Origin: Paenibacillus sinensis
GTDB lineage: Bacteria > Bacillota > Bacilli > Paenibacillales > Paenibacillaceae
DNA: 64,000 bases
Direction of reading: 5' to 3'
Assembly: GCF_019904155.1 (NCBI RefSeq)
Contig: NZ_JAHCMB010000226.1
Coordinates: 36,536-100,535 of the forward strand
Both the position numbers and the translations under genes were made by a program. Positions 43,380 through 53,516 of the stretch are shown piece by piece (position 1 is the stretch's first letter; each line of letters starts with the position of its first letter). The notes below the pieces were generated by a model. The model worked only from the letters and a program-made list of their open reading frames with translations. It did not search any database and was not told the DNA's origin.

Positions 43380-43904
43380 CTAAAATCCAAATTGGCTCTC
43401 CAGCTCCAGCCTGTTCTCTTCGCTTCCCTCATACTTCAGCACCAGCTTGATCTGAATGGTTCCCGATTCGCACAGCGCCCCGACCGTACAGGATCGCCCG
43501 TCCGCCGTGGAGGCGGTGATCACGGAATCCCCAAGCTCGGAATTTACGGCTATCGGCGAGGCTGAACCCGAACCGGTGCCGCTGCCCGATATGACGATCT
43601 CGGTGCCGCTGACGACAATCGTCTCCGGCGGGGCGTCGCTTCTCTGAAGCTCAATGCCACCGGCGGTATTTTGAACCCGTTCGGGTCCGTACGTATACAG
43701 CTTCGTAATAATTGAGGACATGATCAGATCGGCTTCGTCCCGCAGCTCATTTTGAACCGTAATCTTGTGATAGCTGCGGAAGCCGAACATGGTCACGCCG
43801 GAGATCAGACCCGCAATCATGGCAAAAATCGTGAGCGAAGCGATCAGCTCGATCAGGGTGAAGCCCTCTTGACGGGAGGAGAGGCGCTTAACGAATTCTT
43901 TCAT
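43380..43904 (-). CDS. PilW-like minor prepilin
   Basis: A 174-residue prepilin with a type III leader cut at G/FTLIELIASLTIFAM. The helix (about 14-40) leads into ELRDEADLIMSSIITKLYTY and a beta-rich head with GTEIVISGSG; two Cys (SCTVGALC) could form a disulphide. ATG at 43904 begins the leader; the frame is open upstream to 44057 but overlaps the preceding pilin. It overlaps pilV by 17 bases and is 12 bases before the pilX-like gene. Confidence 0.85.
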   Translation of the reverse strand: MKEFVKRLSSRQEGFTLIELIASLTIFAMIAGLISGVTMFGFRSYHKITVQNELRDEADLIMSSIITKLYTYGPERVQNTAGGIELQRSDAPPETIVVSGTEIVISGSGTGSGSASPIAVNSELGDSVITASTADGRSCTVGALCESGTIQIKLVLKYEGSEENRLELESQFGF

Positions 43905-44433
43905 CCGTGATATATCCCTCCACCTCAACGTTATAGTCAGGCTGACCGCCCGCGTCCTCGCGCCGCACCTGCACCTTGACCGGAAGCAGATAGGCCCGGG
44001 ATGAGGTCTGGTCGATGTCCGCTGTCCAGCCCGGAGACGACGGCTGCGACTGTTCATCCCAAATCTCCGGCTGGTACACGACCCTGATCTGATAGGCGAT
44101 GCCGTTCACCGTAGGATACAGCACACTCGCCAGAGAACCTGTAAAGCCCGAAGACGGCGTATCTGCCGTTATGGCATTGGCCCCTGACGCTGTTCCGTTC
44201 GCGGCTTGATCCAAGTAAATCTTTTTCACACCGTCAAAGTCCTGCTTCTGCATATAAAAAAGCGCGTTCCGCGCCAGATTGACCATAATCGTCTTGTTCT
44301 GGTTCGATTTCGAATAGGACATGGCGTTGATAAAATATGAGGTCAGCACAAGAGACACGATCGCCAAAATGACAATCGCCGCCAGCACTTCTATCAGCGT
44401 GAAGCCCTTCTCCTCTTTTAGGCCAAACCGCAT
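43888..44433 (-). CDS. PilV-like minor prepilin
   Basis: A 181-residue prepilin with a short leader MRFGLKEEKG and cleavage before FTLIEVLAAIVILAIVSLV. The segment YSKSNQNKTIMVNLARNALFY follows the helix, as in PilV/PulI-type subunits; the head is beta-rich. First gene of the minor-pilin cluster. The 162 bases before it are shared with the divergent esterase gene. Confidence 0.87.
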   Translation of the reverse strand: MRFGLKEEKGFTLIEVLAAIVILAIVSLVLTSYFINAMSYSKSNQNKTIMVNLARNALFYMQKQDFDGVKKIYLDQAANGTASGANAITADTPSSGFTGSLASVLYPTVNGIAYQIRVVYQPEIWDEQSQPSSPGWTADIDQTSSRAYLLPVKVQVRREDAGGQPDYNVEVEGYITDERIR

Positions 44434-44595
44434 CCCTCTCTGCCTCCCGAAAGCATGTCCATATTCACAATTGTATGTCTTTTGGACTATTTCTTCTATT
44501 ATAAATCCCAGATATGGAAGTCTACAATCTCTAATTCTACTTATTTATCGGCAAAAGTTTGTGGTATGATTTGCACTGAAGGGAGGATTTTGATT

Positions 44596-45381
44596 ATGGC
44601 TCTAATCGAATGCCGCTTTTATTCGGACACGCTGGGATTGAGCACATCCATGACCGTGATTTTGCCCCAGCAGACCACGACTCAAATCGGAATGAGCAAC
44701 ACTGTACGTGAAAGCGTTCTCCACCCAACGCTGTATCTTCTGCACGGATTGTCTGATGACGATTCCATCTGGCTTCGCCGCACCTCCATCGAACGTTACG
44801 TCGCCGATATAGGGCTGGCGGTAGTTATGCCGAACGTGCACCGCAGCTTCTATACGGATATGGCCCAGGGCGGCCGCTACTGGAGCTTCATCAGCGAGGA
44901 GCTGCCAGCGTTAGCCCGTTCCTTCTTCCCGCTGTCGCCTAAGCGCGAGGATAATTTCGTGGCGGGACTGTCCATGGGCGGATATGGCGCCATGAAGCTG
45001 GGGCTGCGGAGACCGGACGCTTATGCCGCCGCAGCCAGTCTATCTGGAGCGCTCGATATGGCGCACAACTATATAAACGAGGAAGACCCAAGCGTCAAGA
45101 CGAAGGAGTATGAAATGATTTTCGGAACCGAAGATATTGCGGGGACCGACGAGGATCTGCTCTCGCTGTTGACCAAAGTCGATGCCGCAGGCGGACCGAA
45201 GCCGCTGCTGTACCAGTGCTGCGGCACGGAGGATTTCCTGTACGCGGACAATCAGCGGTTTCGCGAAGCCTGCAAGGCGACATCTCTCTCGCTTACATAC
45301 GAGGAAGGGCCGGGAAGCCATGAATGGGGCTACTGGGACGCCAAAATTCAGGATGTGCTGAAGTGGCTGCCGCTGAAATAA
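44596..45381 (+). CDS. EstA/esterase-D-type serine esterase
   Basis: A 261-residue cytoplasmic alpha/beta-hydrolase like tributyrin esterase EstA. The oxyanion region is TLYLLHGLSDDDSIWLRRTS, the nucleophile Ser lies in AGLSMGGYGAMKLGL, the acid is expected in CGTEDFLY and the His in GSHEWGYWD. The natural substrate is not known. ATG at 44596 is chosen for the GGGAGG 10 bases upstream; the frame opens at 44455. It has its own terminator. Confidence 0.88.
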   Translation: MALIECRFYSDTLGLSTSMTVILPQQTTTQIGMSNTVRESVLHPTLYLLHGLSDDDSIWLRRTSIERYVADIGLAVVMPNVHRSFYTDMAQGGRYWSFISEELPALARSFFPLSPKREDNFVAGLSMGGYGAMKLGLRRPDAYAAAASLSGALDMAHNYINEEDPSVKTKEYEMIFGTEDIAGTDEDLLSLLTKVDAAGGPKPLLYQCCGTEDFLYADNQRFREACKATSLSLTYEEGPGSHEWGYWDAKIQDVLKWLPLK

Positions 45382-45493
45382 ATCAGGCATATGGCTGGCT
45401 GAATACGGCAATGGGTAGAACGCGGCAAAAGCTGGATACGGCATTAGGCAGAATACGACGGTAGGCCAAAAACAGCAAAGCTGAAAACACAAA

Positions 45494-45530
45494 AACAGCT
45501 GTTCCGCAAAGGGAGCAGCTGTTCTTTTTA
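45494..45530. terminator. Bidirectional terminator, esterase and argH
   Basis: AACAGCTGTTCC (45494-45505) pairs with GGAGCAGCTGTT (45512-45523) with one G-U pair, followed by CTTTTTA. The A run before it is a T run for the arg transcript on the minus strand. Confidence 0.88.
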
Positions 45531-45600
45531 TACTCATGATCCGGGTTCACTGATGTTCGGGGTCCGGACTTATGTGATTGGCTTACGTGATTGGCTTATG

Positions 45601-47016
45601 CTACTTGGCTTCCGCCGCGCGCGCCTCCACCCACAGCTTCGCTTCCTTCAGGCTTTCTTCTGCCCGTGTAATCGCAGCCTGCACCTGTACGGCCGCCGTA
45701 CCGCCGTATACGTTGCGGGCGTTCACCACCGCCTCCGGCTGAAGCACGGCATAGATCTGCTCGTCGAAGAGCGGCGAGAACTGCTTGAATTCATCCAGCG
45801 TCAGATCCAGCAGGAATTTGCCTTCGTTGATGCAGTAGAGCACCGTTTTGCCGATGACTTCATGCGCCTGACGGAACGGCAACCCCTTGCCGACCAGGAA
45901 ATCCGCAATATCCGTGGCGTTGGAGAAGTCGGTGTTCACCGCTTCCCGCATCCGCCCCTTGTTCACCTTCATCGTGGCGATCATCGGAGCGAACAGCTGA
46001 AGCGCGCCGGTCAGCGTCGCCACGGTGTCGAACATGCCTTCCTTGTCTTCCTGCATATCTTTGTTGTAGGCAAGCGGAAGGGATTTCAGCACGGTCAGCA
46101 GGCCCATGAGGTTGCCGTAGACGCGGCCCGTCTTGCCGCGCACAAGCTCCGGCACATCGGGATTCTTCTTCTGCGGCATAATGCTGCTGCCGGTGCAGAA
46201 TGCGTCGTCCAGCTCTACGAAGCTGAATTCCGTGCTGCTCCACAGCACCAGCTCCTCGCTCAGGCGCGACAGATGCGTCATGATCAGCGAGGCGCTCGCC
46301 AGGAACTCCACGATAAAATCGCGGTCGCTGACAGCATCCAGGCTGTTCTCGTACACGCTGTCGAAGCCTAGCTGCTCCGCCACAAAATGCCGGTCGATCG
46401 GGAACGTCGTTCCCGCCAGCGCCCCGGCGCCCAGCGGCAGCACATTGATGCGCTTGTAGCTGTCGGTCAGCCGCTCCGCGTCCCGGCGGAACATCGATAC
46501 ATAAGCCAGCAGATGATGCGCGAACAGAATCGGCTGCGCCCGTTGCAGATGCGTATAGCCCGGCACGATCGTCTCCACATTATCCTTCGCCTGCCCGATC
46601 AGCGCCTCTTGAAGATTATGCAGCAGATCAACCAGTTCCACGACCCGGTTCCGCAAATACAGATGCATATCCGTCGCCACCTGGTCGTTGCGGCTGCGGC
46701 CCGTATGCAGCTTGCCACCAACCGGCCCGATCTCCTGGATCAGATGCTTCTCGATGTTCATATGGATGTCTTCATCCGAAACGGAGAACTCCACTTCTCC
46801 GGCGCGCACCTTCTCCAGCACCTTCTGAAGCCCCTGCTTGATCGTCTCCACGTCTTCCTGCGGCAGAATCCCGCATTTGCCCAGCATCGTCACATGGGCC
46901 AGACTGCCCTGCACGTCTTCTTCCGCCAGCGCCTTGTCAAACCCGATGGAAGCCGTGTATTCCTCCACCAGCTTGTTCGTCCCTTTGGTAAAACGTCCGC
47001 CCCAAAGCTTGCTCAC
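45601..47016 (-). CDS. argH: Argininosuccinate lyase
   Basis: A 471-residue cytoplasmic enzyme that splits argininosuccinate into arginine and fumarate, the last step of arginine synthesis. The superfamily signature GSSIMPQKKNPDVPELVRGK is present, with TGRSRNDQVATDMHL and the TFPIDR segment. The GTG at 47016 is preferred because AAGGAGG lies 9 bases upstream and the protein then starts SKLWGGRF as usual; the frame opens at 47058. It is last of the seven arg genes, 268 bases after argG. Confidence 0.97.
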   Translation of the reverse strand: MSKLWGGRFTKGTNKLVEEYTASIGFDKALAEEDVQGSLAHVTMLGKCGILPQEDVETIKQGLQKVLEKVRAGEVEFSVSDEDIHMNIEKHLIQEIGPVGGKLHTGRSRNDQVATDMHLYLRNRVVELVDLLHNLQEALIGQAKDNVETIVPGYTHLQRAQPILFAHHLLAYVSMFRRDAERLTDSYKRINVLPLGAGALAGTTFPIDRHFVAEQLGFDSVYENSLDAVSDRDFIVEFLASASLIMTHLSRLSEELVLWSSTEFSFVELDDAFCTGSSIMPQKKNPDVPELVRGKTGRVYGNLMGLLTVLKSLPLAYNKDMQEDKEGMFDTVATLTGALQLFAPMIATMKVNKGRMREAVNTDFSNATDIADFLVGKGLPFRQAHEVIGKTVLYCINEGKFLLDLTLDEFKQFSPLFDEQIYAVLQPEAVVNARNVYGGTAAVQVQAAITRAEESLKEAKLWVEARAAEAK

Positions 47017-47284
47017 CGCTGTCTTCCTCCTTGTAAAAAAAATACTTGTCCATTCCATCCCTGTATTTCATGGAAAAACCCGGGCTCGTGAGGCGTGAAA
47101 GCCGTCCCCGGTCCCGGGTGTGTTTCATTTCCTTGTGCCGCCATCATATCGTCGCCATGTCGCCATTATAGCGCCATCGCGCCGCCGAGGTGAATGAACC
47201 CGCGTGCTCTCCGGTCCCGGCCGCCGATGCTTCCCTCATCGGAAGACCCGGACCACGAAGCCGCCGCAAGCCACTACCGCGTGC
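47017..47284. other. Gap between argG and argH
   Basis: 268 GC-rich bases with no gene. I see no promoter or operator, and no terminator that would split the unit. Confidence 0.4.
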
Positions 47285-48520
<1,236 letters not shown>

Positions 48521-48636
48521 GGGATAGCTAACTTCCTTTCCGATATAGAGGGTTGATCATGCGAAAAGGATGAAGGCCTGATGGCCTGTCATCCCGAAGC
48601 AGCGAAGCGAGCACCAACGAGCGCCGTCTTAAACCT

Positions 48637-49575
48637 TTAGCCCATCAGGGCGGCCATCAGCGCTTTCTGCGCATGCAGCCGGTTCTCCGCCTCGTCAAAA
48701 ATAAAGGAATTCGGTCCGTCGATCACGTCTTCCGTCACTTCTTCACCGCGATGAGCCGGAAGGCAGTGCAGGAAGATGAAGTCGCTCTTCGCAAGCGCGA
48801 CCAGTTCGCCGTTCACCTGATAGTCCTTGAACGCCGCTTCGCGCGCCTTCTGCTCTTCCTCAAAGCCCATGCTCGCCCATACATCCGTGTAGATGACATC
48901 GGCATCCTTGACCGCTTCCTCCGGACTGCGGGTAATGACGATTTCGGAACCCGTCTCCTGCGCGATTTCCCGCGCCTTGGCGACAACAGCGGCGTCCGGC
49001 TCATAGCCTTCCGGTCCTGCGATGGAGACATGCATGCCCACCTTCGCTCCGCCGATCAGCAGGGAATGCGCCATATTGTTGCCGTCGCCGACAAAGGCCA
49101 TTTTCAGCCCTTTCAGCTTGCCCTTATGCTCATATACTGTCTGGAGATCTGCCAGCACCTGGCATGGATGCGCCAGATCGCTCAGTCCATTGATGACCGG
49201 AACCGAAGCGTAGCGCGCCAGATCCTCGACCTTGTCATGGCCGAAGGTGCGGATCATGATGCCGTCGAGATACCGCGACATAACCTGCGCCGTATCGGCA
49301 ACCGTCTCGCCGCGTCCCAGCTGAATGTCGTTCCGGCTGAGGAACAGGGCGTGTCCGCCCAGTTGGTACATCCCAACCTCGAAGGATACCCGGGTACGGG
49401 TTGAGGATTTCTCAAAAATAAGTCCGATCGTCTTGCCTTTCAGCGGCTGATAGACCTCACCGCTCTTCTGCTTGCGCTTGAGCTCGATCGCCAGATCGAT
49501 CAGATACTGGATTTCTTCCGTAGTGTAGTCGTCCAGCTCCAGAAGGTCCCGCCCTTTGAGCGAAATCTGAACCAT
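48637..49575 (-). CDS. argF: Ornithine carbamoyltransferase
   Basis: A 312-residue enzyme making citrulline from ornithine and carbamoyl phosphate. The carbamoyl-phosphate motif SSTRTRVSFE, the HPCQVLADLQT block and the ornithine motif HCLPAHRGEE are intact. No carAB genes lie next to it, unlike B. subtilis where carAB sit between argD and argF, so carbamoyl phosphate must come from genes elsewhere. Confidence 0.96.
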   Translation of the reverse strand: MVQISLKGRDLLELDDYTTEEIQYLIDLAIELKRKQKSGEVYQPLKGKTIGLIFEKSSTRTRVSFEVGMYQLGGHALFLSRNDIQLGRGETVADTAQVMSRYLDGIMIRTFGHDKVEDLARYASVPVINGLSDLAHPCQVLADLQTVYEHKGKLKGLKMAFVGDGNNMAHSLLIGGAKVGMHVSIAGPEGYEPDAAVVAKAREIAQETGSEIVITRSPEEAVKDADVIYTDVWASMGFEEEQKAREAAFKDYQVNGELVALAKSDFIFLHCLPAHRGEEVTEDVIDGPNSFIFDEAENRLHAQKALMAALMG

Positions 49576-49692
49576 GAATCTGTTCCTCCTTGTCGCGTTA
49601 GCAGACTTCCCGGCGAGCCGGGAAGCCCATGGTCACCCTTAGTCTGTGAATTGCGGGGTGCCGTTATGTTATGTCCGTCAATGCAGACGTCT

Positions 49693-50994
49693 TTAAGCCT
49701 GAAGCTCCTTGGCATAAGTATGAATGAGATCGGACAGGATGTCCACAGCCTGGTCGATTTCCTCCCGGCTTACATACAGGTTCGGAAGCAGGCGGATTAC
49801 ATGCGTTCCCGCCGTCACGAACAGCAGGCCGCGCTTCTGTCCAGCCAGCACAATGTCGCCGACAGCTTCTTTGCATTCGATGCCGATCAGCAGCCCCTTG
49901 CCGCGGATGTCGAGGACGAACGGGCAATCCGCCAGCTTCTCTTTCAGCTGCGCCGTCAGGTACTCGCCGGATTCCGCCGCGCGCTGCGGCAGGTTATCCT
50001 CCAGCATCGTCTCGATGGTGGCGCTCATCGCCGCCGTCGCAAGCGGCGTGCCGCCGAACGTCGAAGCATGGCTTCCAGGCGGGAACGCTTCGCGCAGATA
50101 GCCCTTGGCCAGCATGAGGCCGGCCGGGAAGCCGCTGGCGATGCCTTTGGCAACGGTGAAGATGTCCGGCTCGATACCGTAGTGCTGATGCGCGAACAGC
50201 TTGCCGGTGCGGCCCATGCCGGTCTGCACCTCATCGACGATGAGCAGCAGGCCGTGACGTTTGCACAACTCGACAACGCTGTTCAGGAAATCCGGCTGCA
50301 CTTCTAGGATGCCGCCTTCGGCCAGCACCATTTCCAGCATGATGGCGGCTGTATGCTCGCCGATGGCCGCTTCAAGGGCCGGAAGATCATGCAGCGGAAC
50401 CGTCACGAAGCCTTCCGGCAGCGGCAGGAAGCCGTCCTTGACCTTCTGCTGTCCCGTAGCCGTCAGCGTAGCCAGCGTGCGTCCGTGGAAGGACTGCTGG
50501 AACGTAATGACTTCATAGCGTCCTGTTCCCTTGACCTTCTGATGATAGCGGCGGGCCAGCTTGATCGCGGCCTCGTTCGATTCCGCACCACTGTTGCAGA
50601 AGAATACCTGGTCGGCGCAAGTATTGGCCGTCAAGAGCTCCGCAACGCGGTCCTGGCCCGGAATGTGGAACAGATTGGATACATGCCACAGCGTATCGAT
50701 CTGCTGCTTCAGCTTCTCGCCGACCTTCTCCGGCGCATGCCCGAGGCTCGTTACCGCGAGGCCGCAGGTGAAATCGAGATATTTATTGCCTTTGTCATCC
50801 CACACCCAGCTGCCTTTGCCTTTGACCAGACTGATGTCGTATCTGCCGTACGATGGAAACACATGCTCCAGCTTCCCGGAGCCCGCAGTCTTAGCACCTT
50901 CCTCCGTCTTACTGGCAGCGCCTGCCTGTGTTCCGGTGTCTGCAATGTGCTTCTGCACGAAATCAGGCTGATCCATATGCGTAAGCTTGCTCAT
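49693..50994 (-). CDS. argD: Acetylornithine aminotransferase
   Basis: A 433-residue PLP enzyme of the class III aminotransferases. The core starts near residue 43 (VFPSYGRYDISLVKGKG); the PLP Asp lies in LLIVDEVQTGMGRTG and the Lys in FTVAKGIASGFPAG. The first 40 residues, Gly/Ala/Thr-rich, are an unusual extension compared with typical ArgD; no internal start is clearly better. It follows argB after 349 bases that contain a short tandem repeat. Confidence 0.95.
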   Translation of the reverse strand: MSKLTHMDQPDFVQKHIADTGTQAGAASKTEEGAKTAGSGKLEHVFPSYGRYDISLVKGKGSWVWDDKGNKYLDFTCGLAVTSLGHAPEKVGEKLKQQIDTLWHVSNLFHIPGQDRVAELLTANTCADQVFFCNSGAESNEAAIKLARRYHQKVKGTGRYEVITFQQSFHGRTLATLTATGQQKVKDGFLPLPEGFVTVPLHDLPALEAAIGEHTAAIMLEMVLAEGGILEVQPDFLNSVVELCKRHGLLLIVDEVQTGMGRTGKLFAHQHYGIEPDIFTVAKGIASGFPAGLMLAKGYLREAFPPGSHASTFGGTPLATAAMSATIETMLEDNLPQRAAESGEYLTAQLKEKLADCPFVLDIRGKGLLIGIECKEAVGDIVLAGQKRGLLFVTAGTHVIRLLPNLYVSREEIDQAVDILSDLIHTYAKELQA

Positions 50995-51343
50995 GATCCT
51001 TCACTCTCCCCCGCACGCCGCCCCTTAAGCGGCCGCCGAATTTTTTGACGATACTCACTCTAGCATTCCAAAGATCTGCCCGAAAAACCCAATGCTCTTT
51101 AAAGAGTCGCAGCCCTTGTACAGCTTTACGCCCTTGAGGAAAAAGACTGCATAGATGCCGCCGGGACTCCTGAAACTTTATCCCGAAACTTTATTAGTAA
51201 TGAAATACTGGCATCATCCGCCCCAGTCTCCCATTCTTGCCCTCAGGCTTCCCAATCCTGCCTTCGAGCCTTGCTCCCAAATAATTTCTTTGCTTCCGAC
51301 TATATCCTTACTTCCGGATAATCGCTTTGCTTCCGGCTACTCC
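50995..51343. other. Gap between argB and argD
   Basis: 349 bases with no gene found. The part nearest argB is a degenerate tandem repeat (see 51281-51360). A promoter for argD could lie here but none is evident. Confidence 0.5.
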
Positions 51344-51360
51344 TCACTTCCGGACAATTC
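51281..51360. repeat. Imperfect 36-37-bp tandem repeat at the 3' end of argB
   Basis: CTTCCGGA recurs at 51311 and 51347 (36 bases apart), and CTTTGCTTCCG recurs near 51288 and 51325 (37 bases apart). One unit includes the last codons of argB and the others lie outside the gene, as if the gene end had been partly duplicated. Confidence 0.5.
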
Positions 51361-52183
51361 GTGTGCCAATTGTCTCACCGGCCAACACCCGGCCGAGCAC
51401 ACCCGGTTCCTTGCCGTCCACAATGACCACCTCGGAGACGCTGCCCTGAATGCAGTCAATGGCCGCCCTCACCTTGGGGATCATGCCTCCGTAGATTTCG
51501 CCCGTCTCGATCATCCGCCCGATTTCCTCGACCGTCACGGAAGGCAGCACCTGCTTGCTTCCATCCTCCAGCGTGGTCAGAATGCCGGGGACGTCGGTCA
51601 CCACAATCATCTGCGGCGACTGCATGAAGGAAGCGACCGCCCCCGCCGCCGTATCGGCGTTAATGTTATATCGCTGTCCGTTGCCGTTGATTCCGAGCGG
51701 CGCGATAACGGGGATATAGCCGAGCGACTGAATGCCGGCAATGATCTCGGCCTTGACGCCGGTCACATTGCCGACTAGTCCCACCTCATCGCTGTTCGAG
51801 ACCGGGACCGCTTCGATCAGATTGCCGTCCACGCCGGACAGGCCGATTGCCTTGCCGCCGCTGCTCTGAATTCGCCGGACAATCGCCTTGTTGATGCTGC
51901 CCGACAGCGTCATCTCCACAACGTCGAGCACCTCTTCGGTTGTGACCCGCAGGCCGTTAACGAAGCTGCTCTCAATTCCGAGCTTCTTCAGATTCTCCGA
52001 TATCGCCGGACCCCCGCCGTGGACGATCACCGGCCTCACGCCGTCCTCCTGAAGCTGCCTGAGATCATCAAAGAACGAATCGGGCAGTGCGGTCAGCGTG
52101 CTGCCACCGCACTTCATCACGAACATATTGCCATTGTCCGCGCCACTTGTATCAAAAGTCTCGTTCTGCGTCATGAGTGTCAT
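51344..52183 (-). CDS. argB: Acetylglutamate kinase
   Basis: A 279-residue amino-acid kinase that phosphorylates N-acetylglutamate. Conserved blocks are FVMKCGGSTL, VIVHGGGPAISENLKKLGI, INADTAAGAVA and GGMIPKVRAA. It is short-form, without the N-terminal helix of arginine-sensitive hexameric enzymes, but the acetyl-cycle enzyme ArgJ is present so feedback may act there. It lies 87 bases after argJ. Start could be Met1 or Met4. Confidence 0.96.
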   Translation of the reverse strand: MTLMTQNETFDTSGADNGNMFVMKCGGSTLTALPDSFFDDLRQLQEDGVRPVIVHGGGPAISENLKKLGIESSFVNGLRVTTEEVLDVVEMTLSGSINKAIVRRIQSSGGKAIGLSGVDGNLIEAVPVSNSDEVGLVGNVTGVKAEIIAGIQSLGYIPVIAPLGINGNGQRYNINADTAAGAVASFMQSPQMIVVTDVPGILTTLEDGSKQVLPSVTVEEIGRMIETGEIYGGMIPKVRAAIDCIQGSVSEVVIVDGKEPGVLGRVLAGETIGTRIVRK

Positions 52184-52270
52184 TATCCTTCCTTACTTAC
52201 TGTATAGGTATAAGGTGTGCAGCCGCCCATCCCGCCACTAACACGAGGGCAGCCGTTGATTTGACATCCA

Positions 52271-53497
52271 TCAGGTTCGGTAAGCCGCATTGATCCGCAC
52301 ATAATCGTACGTCAGATCGCAGCCCCAAGCTGTAGCCGAGCCGTCACCGTCTCCCAGGTTCACCGTAATCAGAACGGTGTCGCCCTGCAGGTAAGCAAGA
52401 GCCTTCTCCTCGTCAAAAGCCACCGGTCTCGACTGGGACAACACCTCAATCTCGCCCAGCGAGATGTCAACCCGGTCCACCGACACCGGAACTCCCGCAC
52501 GGCCGACGGCGGCGATTATCCGCCCCCAGTTCGCATCTGCGCCGAAGACGGCGGATTTGACCAGACTGGAGCCGACGACCGTCTTGGCAATCGCACGGGC
52601 CGCCGCTACGTCTTCCGCCCCGTTCACCACGACCTCAATCAGATGGTTCGCACCTTCTCCGTCGCGGGCGATCGCCTGCGCCAGATGGCGGCACACATGC
52701 GTGAAAGCCGCTGCGAAGGCTTCCCAGTCCGGATGCTGCCGGTCCAGCGCTTCATTGCCAGCCAGGCCGCTCGCCATTGCCACCAGCATATCATTCGTGC
52801 TCGTGTCGCCGTCCACGGTAATCATGTTGAACGTCGTGTCTGTCGCCTGGCGAAGCAGCGTCAGCAGTTCTTCCTGGCCGACGGCGGCGTCCGTCGTCAT
52901 GAAGCCGAGCATGGTCGCCATGTTCGGGTGGATCATGCCGGAGCCTTTGGCCGCGCCGGCGATCAGAACCTCTTTGCCGCCGACATTAACCTTGACGCAG
53001 CACTCTTTCTTCACGAGGTCAGTCGTCAGAATCGCCTGGCAGAACTCCTCGGCTCCGGGTGCTCCGCCGTCCAGCTTCTCCGGAAGGGAGGCCAGACCGC
53101 TGCGCACGCAGTCCATCTTCAGCAGCTCGCCGATGACTCCGGTCGAAGCGACCGCCACATCATCCTCGCTTACGCCCAGATGCTTGGCAGCTGCGGCCCG
53201 CATCTCATAAGCATCGGCTTCGCCCTGTGCGCCTGTGCAGGCGTTGGCGTTGCCGCTGTTCACGACTACGGCACGCAGGACACCGTTGCCAAGGCTTTCC
53301 CGCGTCACTTTAAGCGGCGCCGCCTGGAACAGGTTCGTCGTATAGACCGCCGCGGCAGTGGCCGGAACCTCGCATAGAATGGCCGCAAGATCGTTGCGGT
53401 CGGTCTTTTTCAAGCCGCAGTGCAGACCTCCGGATACGAATCCGGCCGGTGTCGTAATGCTTCCGCCTTCGACGACGGTGTACAGCTTCTCGCTCAT
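52271..53497 (-). CDS. argJ: Bifunctional ornithine acetyltransferase / N-acetylglutamate synthase
   Basis: A 408-residue enzyme that recycles the acetyl group between acetylornithine and glutamate. The self-cleavage and nucleophile site is in GMIHPNMATMLGFMTTD (Thr of the ATMLGF motif); VVVNSGNANACTG and GDTSTNDMLV are family blocks. ATG at 53497 is chosen because the frame upstream to 53548 overlaps the argC end and AAAGGT precedes 53497. It follows argC by 19 bases. Confidence 0.96.
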   Translation of the reverse strand: MSEKLYTVVEGGSITTPAGFVSGGLHCGLKKTDRNDLAAILCEVPATAAAVYTTNLFQAAPLKVTRESLGNGVLRAVVVNSGNANACTGAQGEADAYEMRAAAAKHLGVSEDDVAVASTGVIGELLKMDCVRSGLASLPEKLDGGAPGAEEFCQAILTTDLVKKECCVKVNVGGKEVLIAGAAKGSGMIHPNMATMLGFMTTDAAVGQEELLTLLRQATDTTFNMITVDGDTSTNDMLVAMASGLAGNEALDRQHPDWEAFAAAFTHVCRHLAQAIARDGEGANHLIEVVVNGAEDVAAARAIAKTVVGSSLVKSAVFGADANWGRIIAAVGRAGVPVSVDRVDISLGEIEVLSQSRPVAFDEEKALAYLQGDTVLITVNLGDGDGSATAWGCDLTYDYVRINAAYRT

Positions 53498-53516
53498 GTC
53501 TGATTTACCTTTAGCG

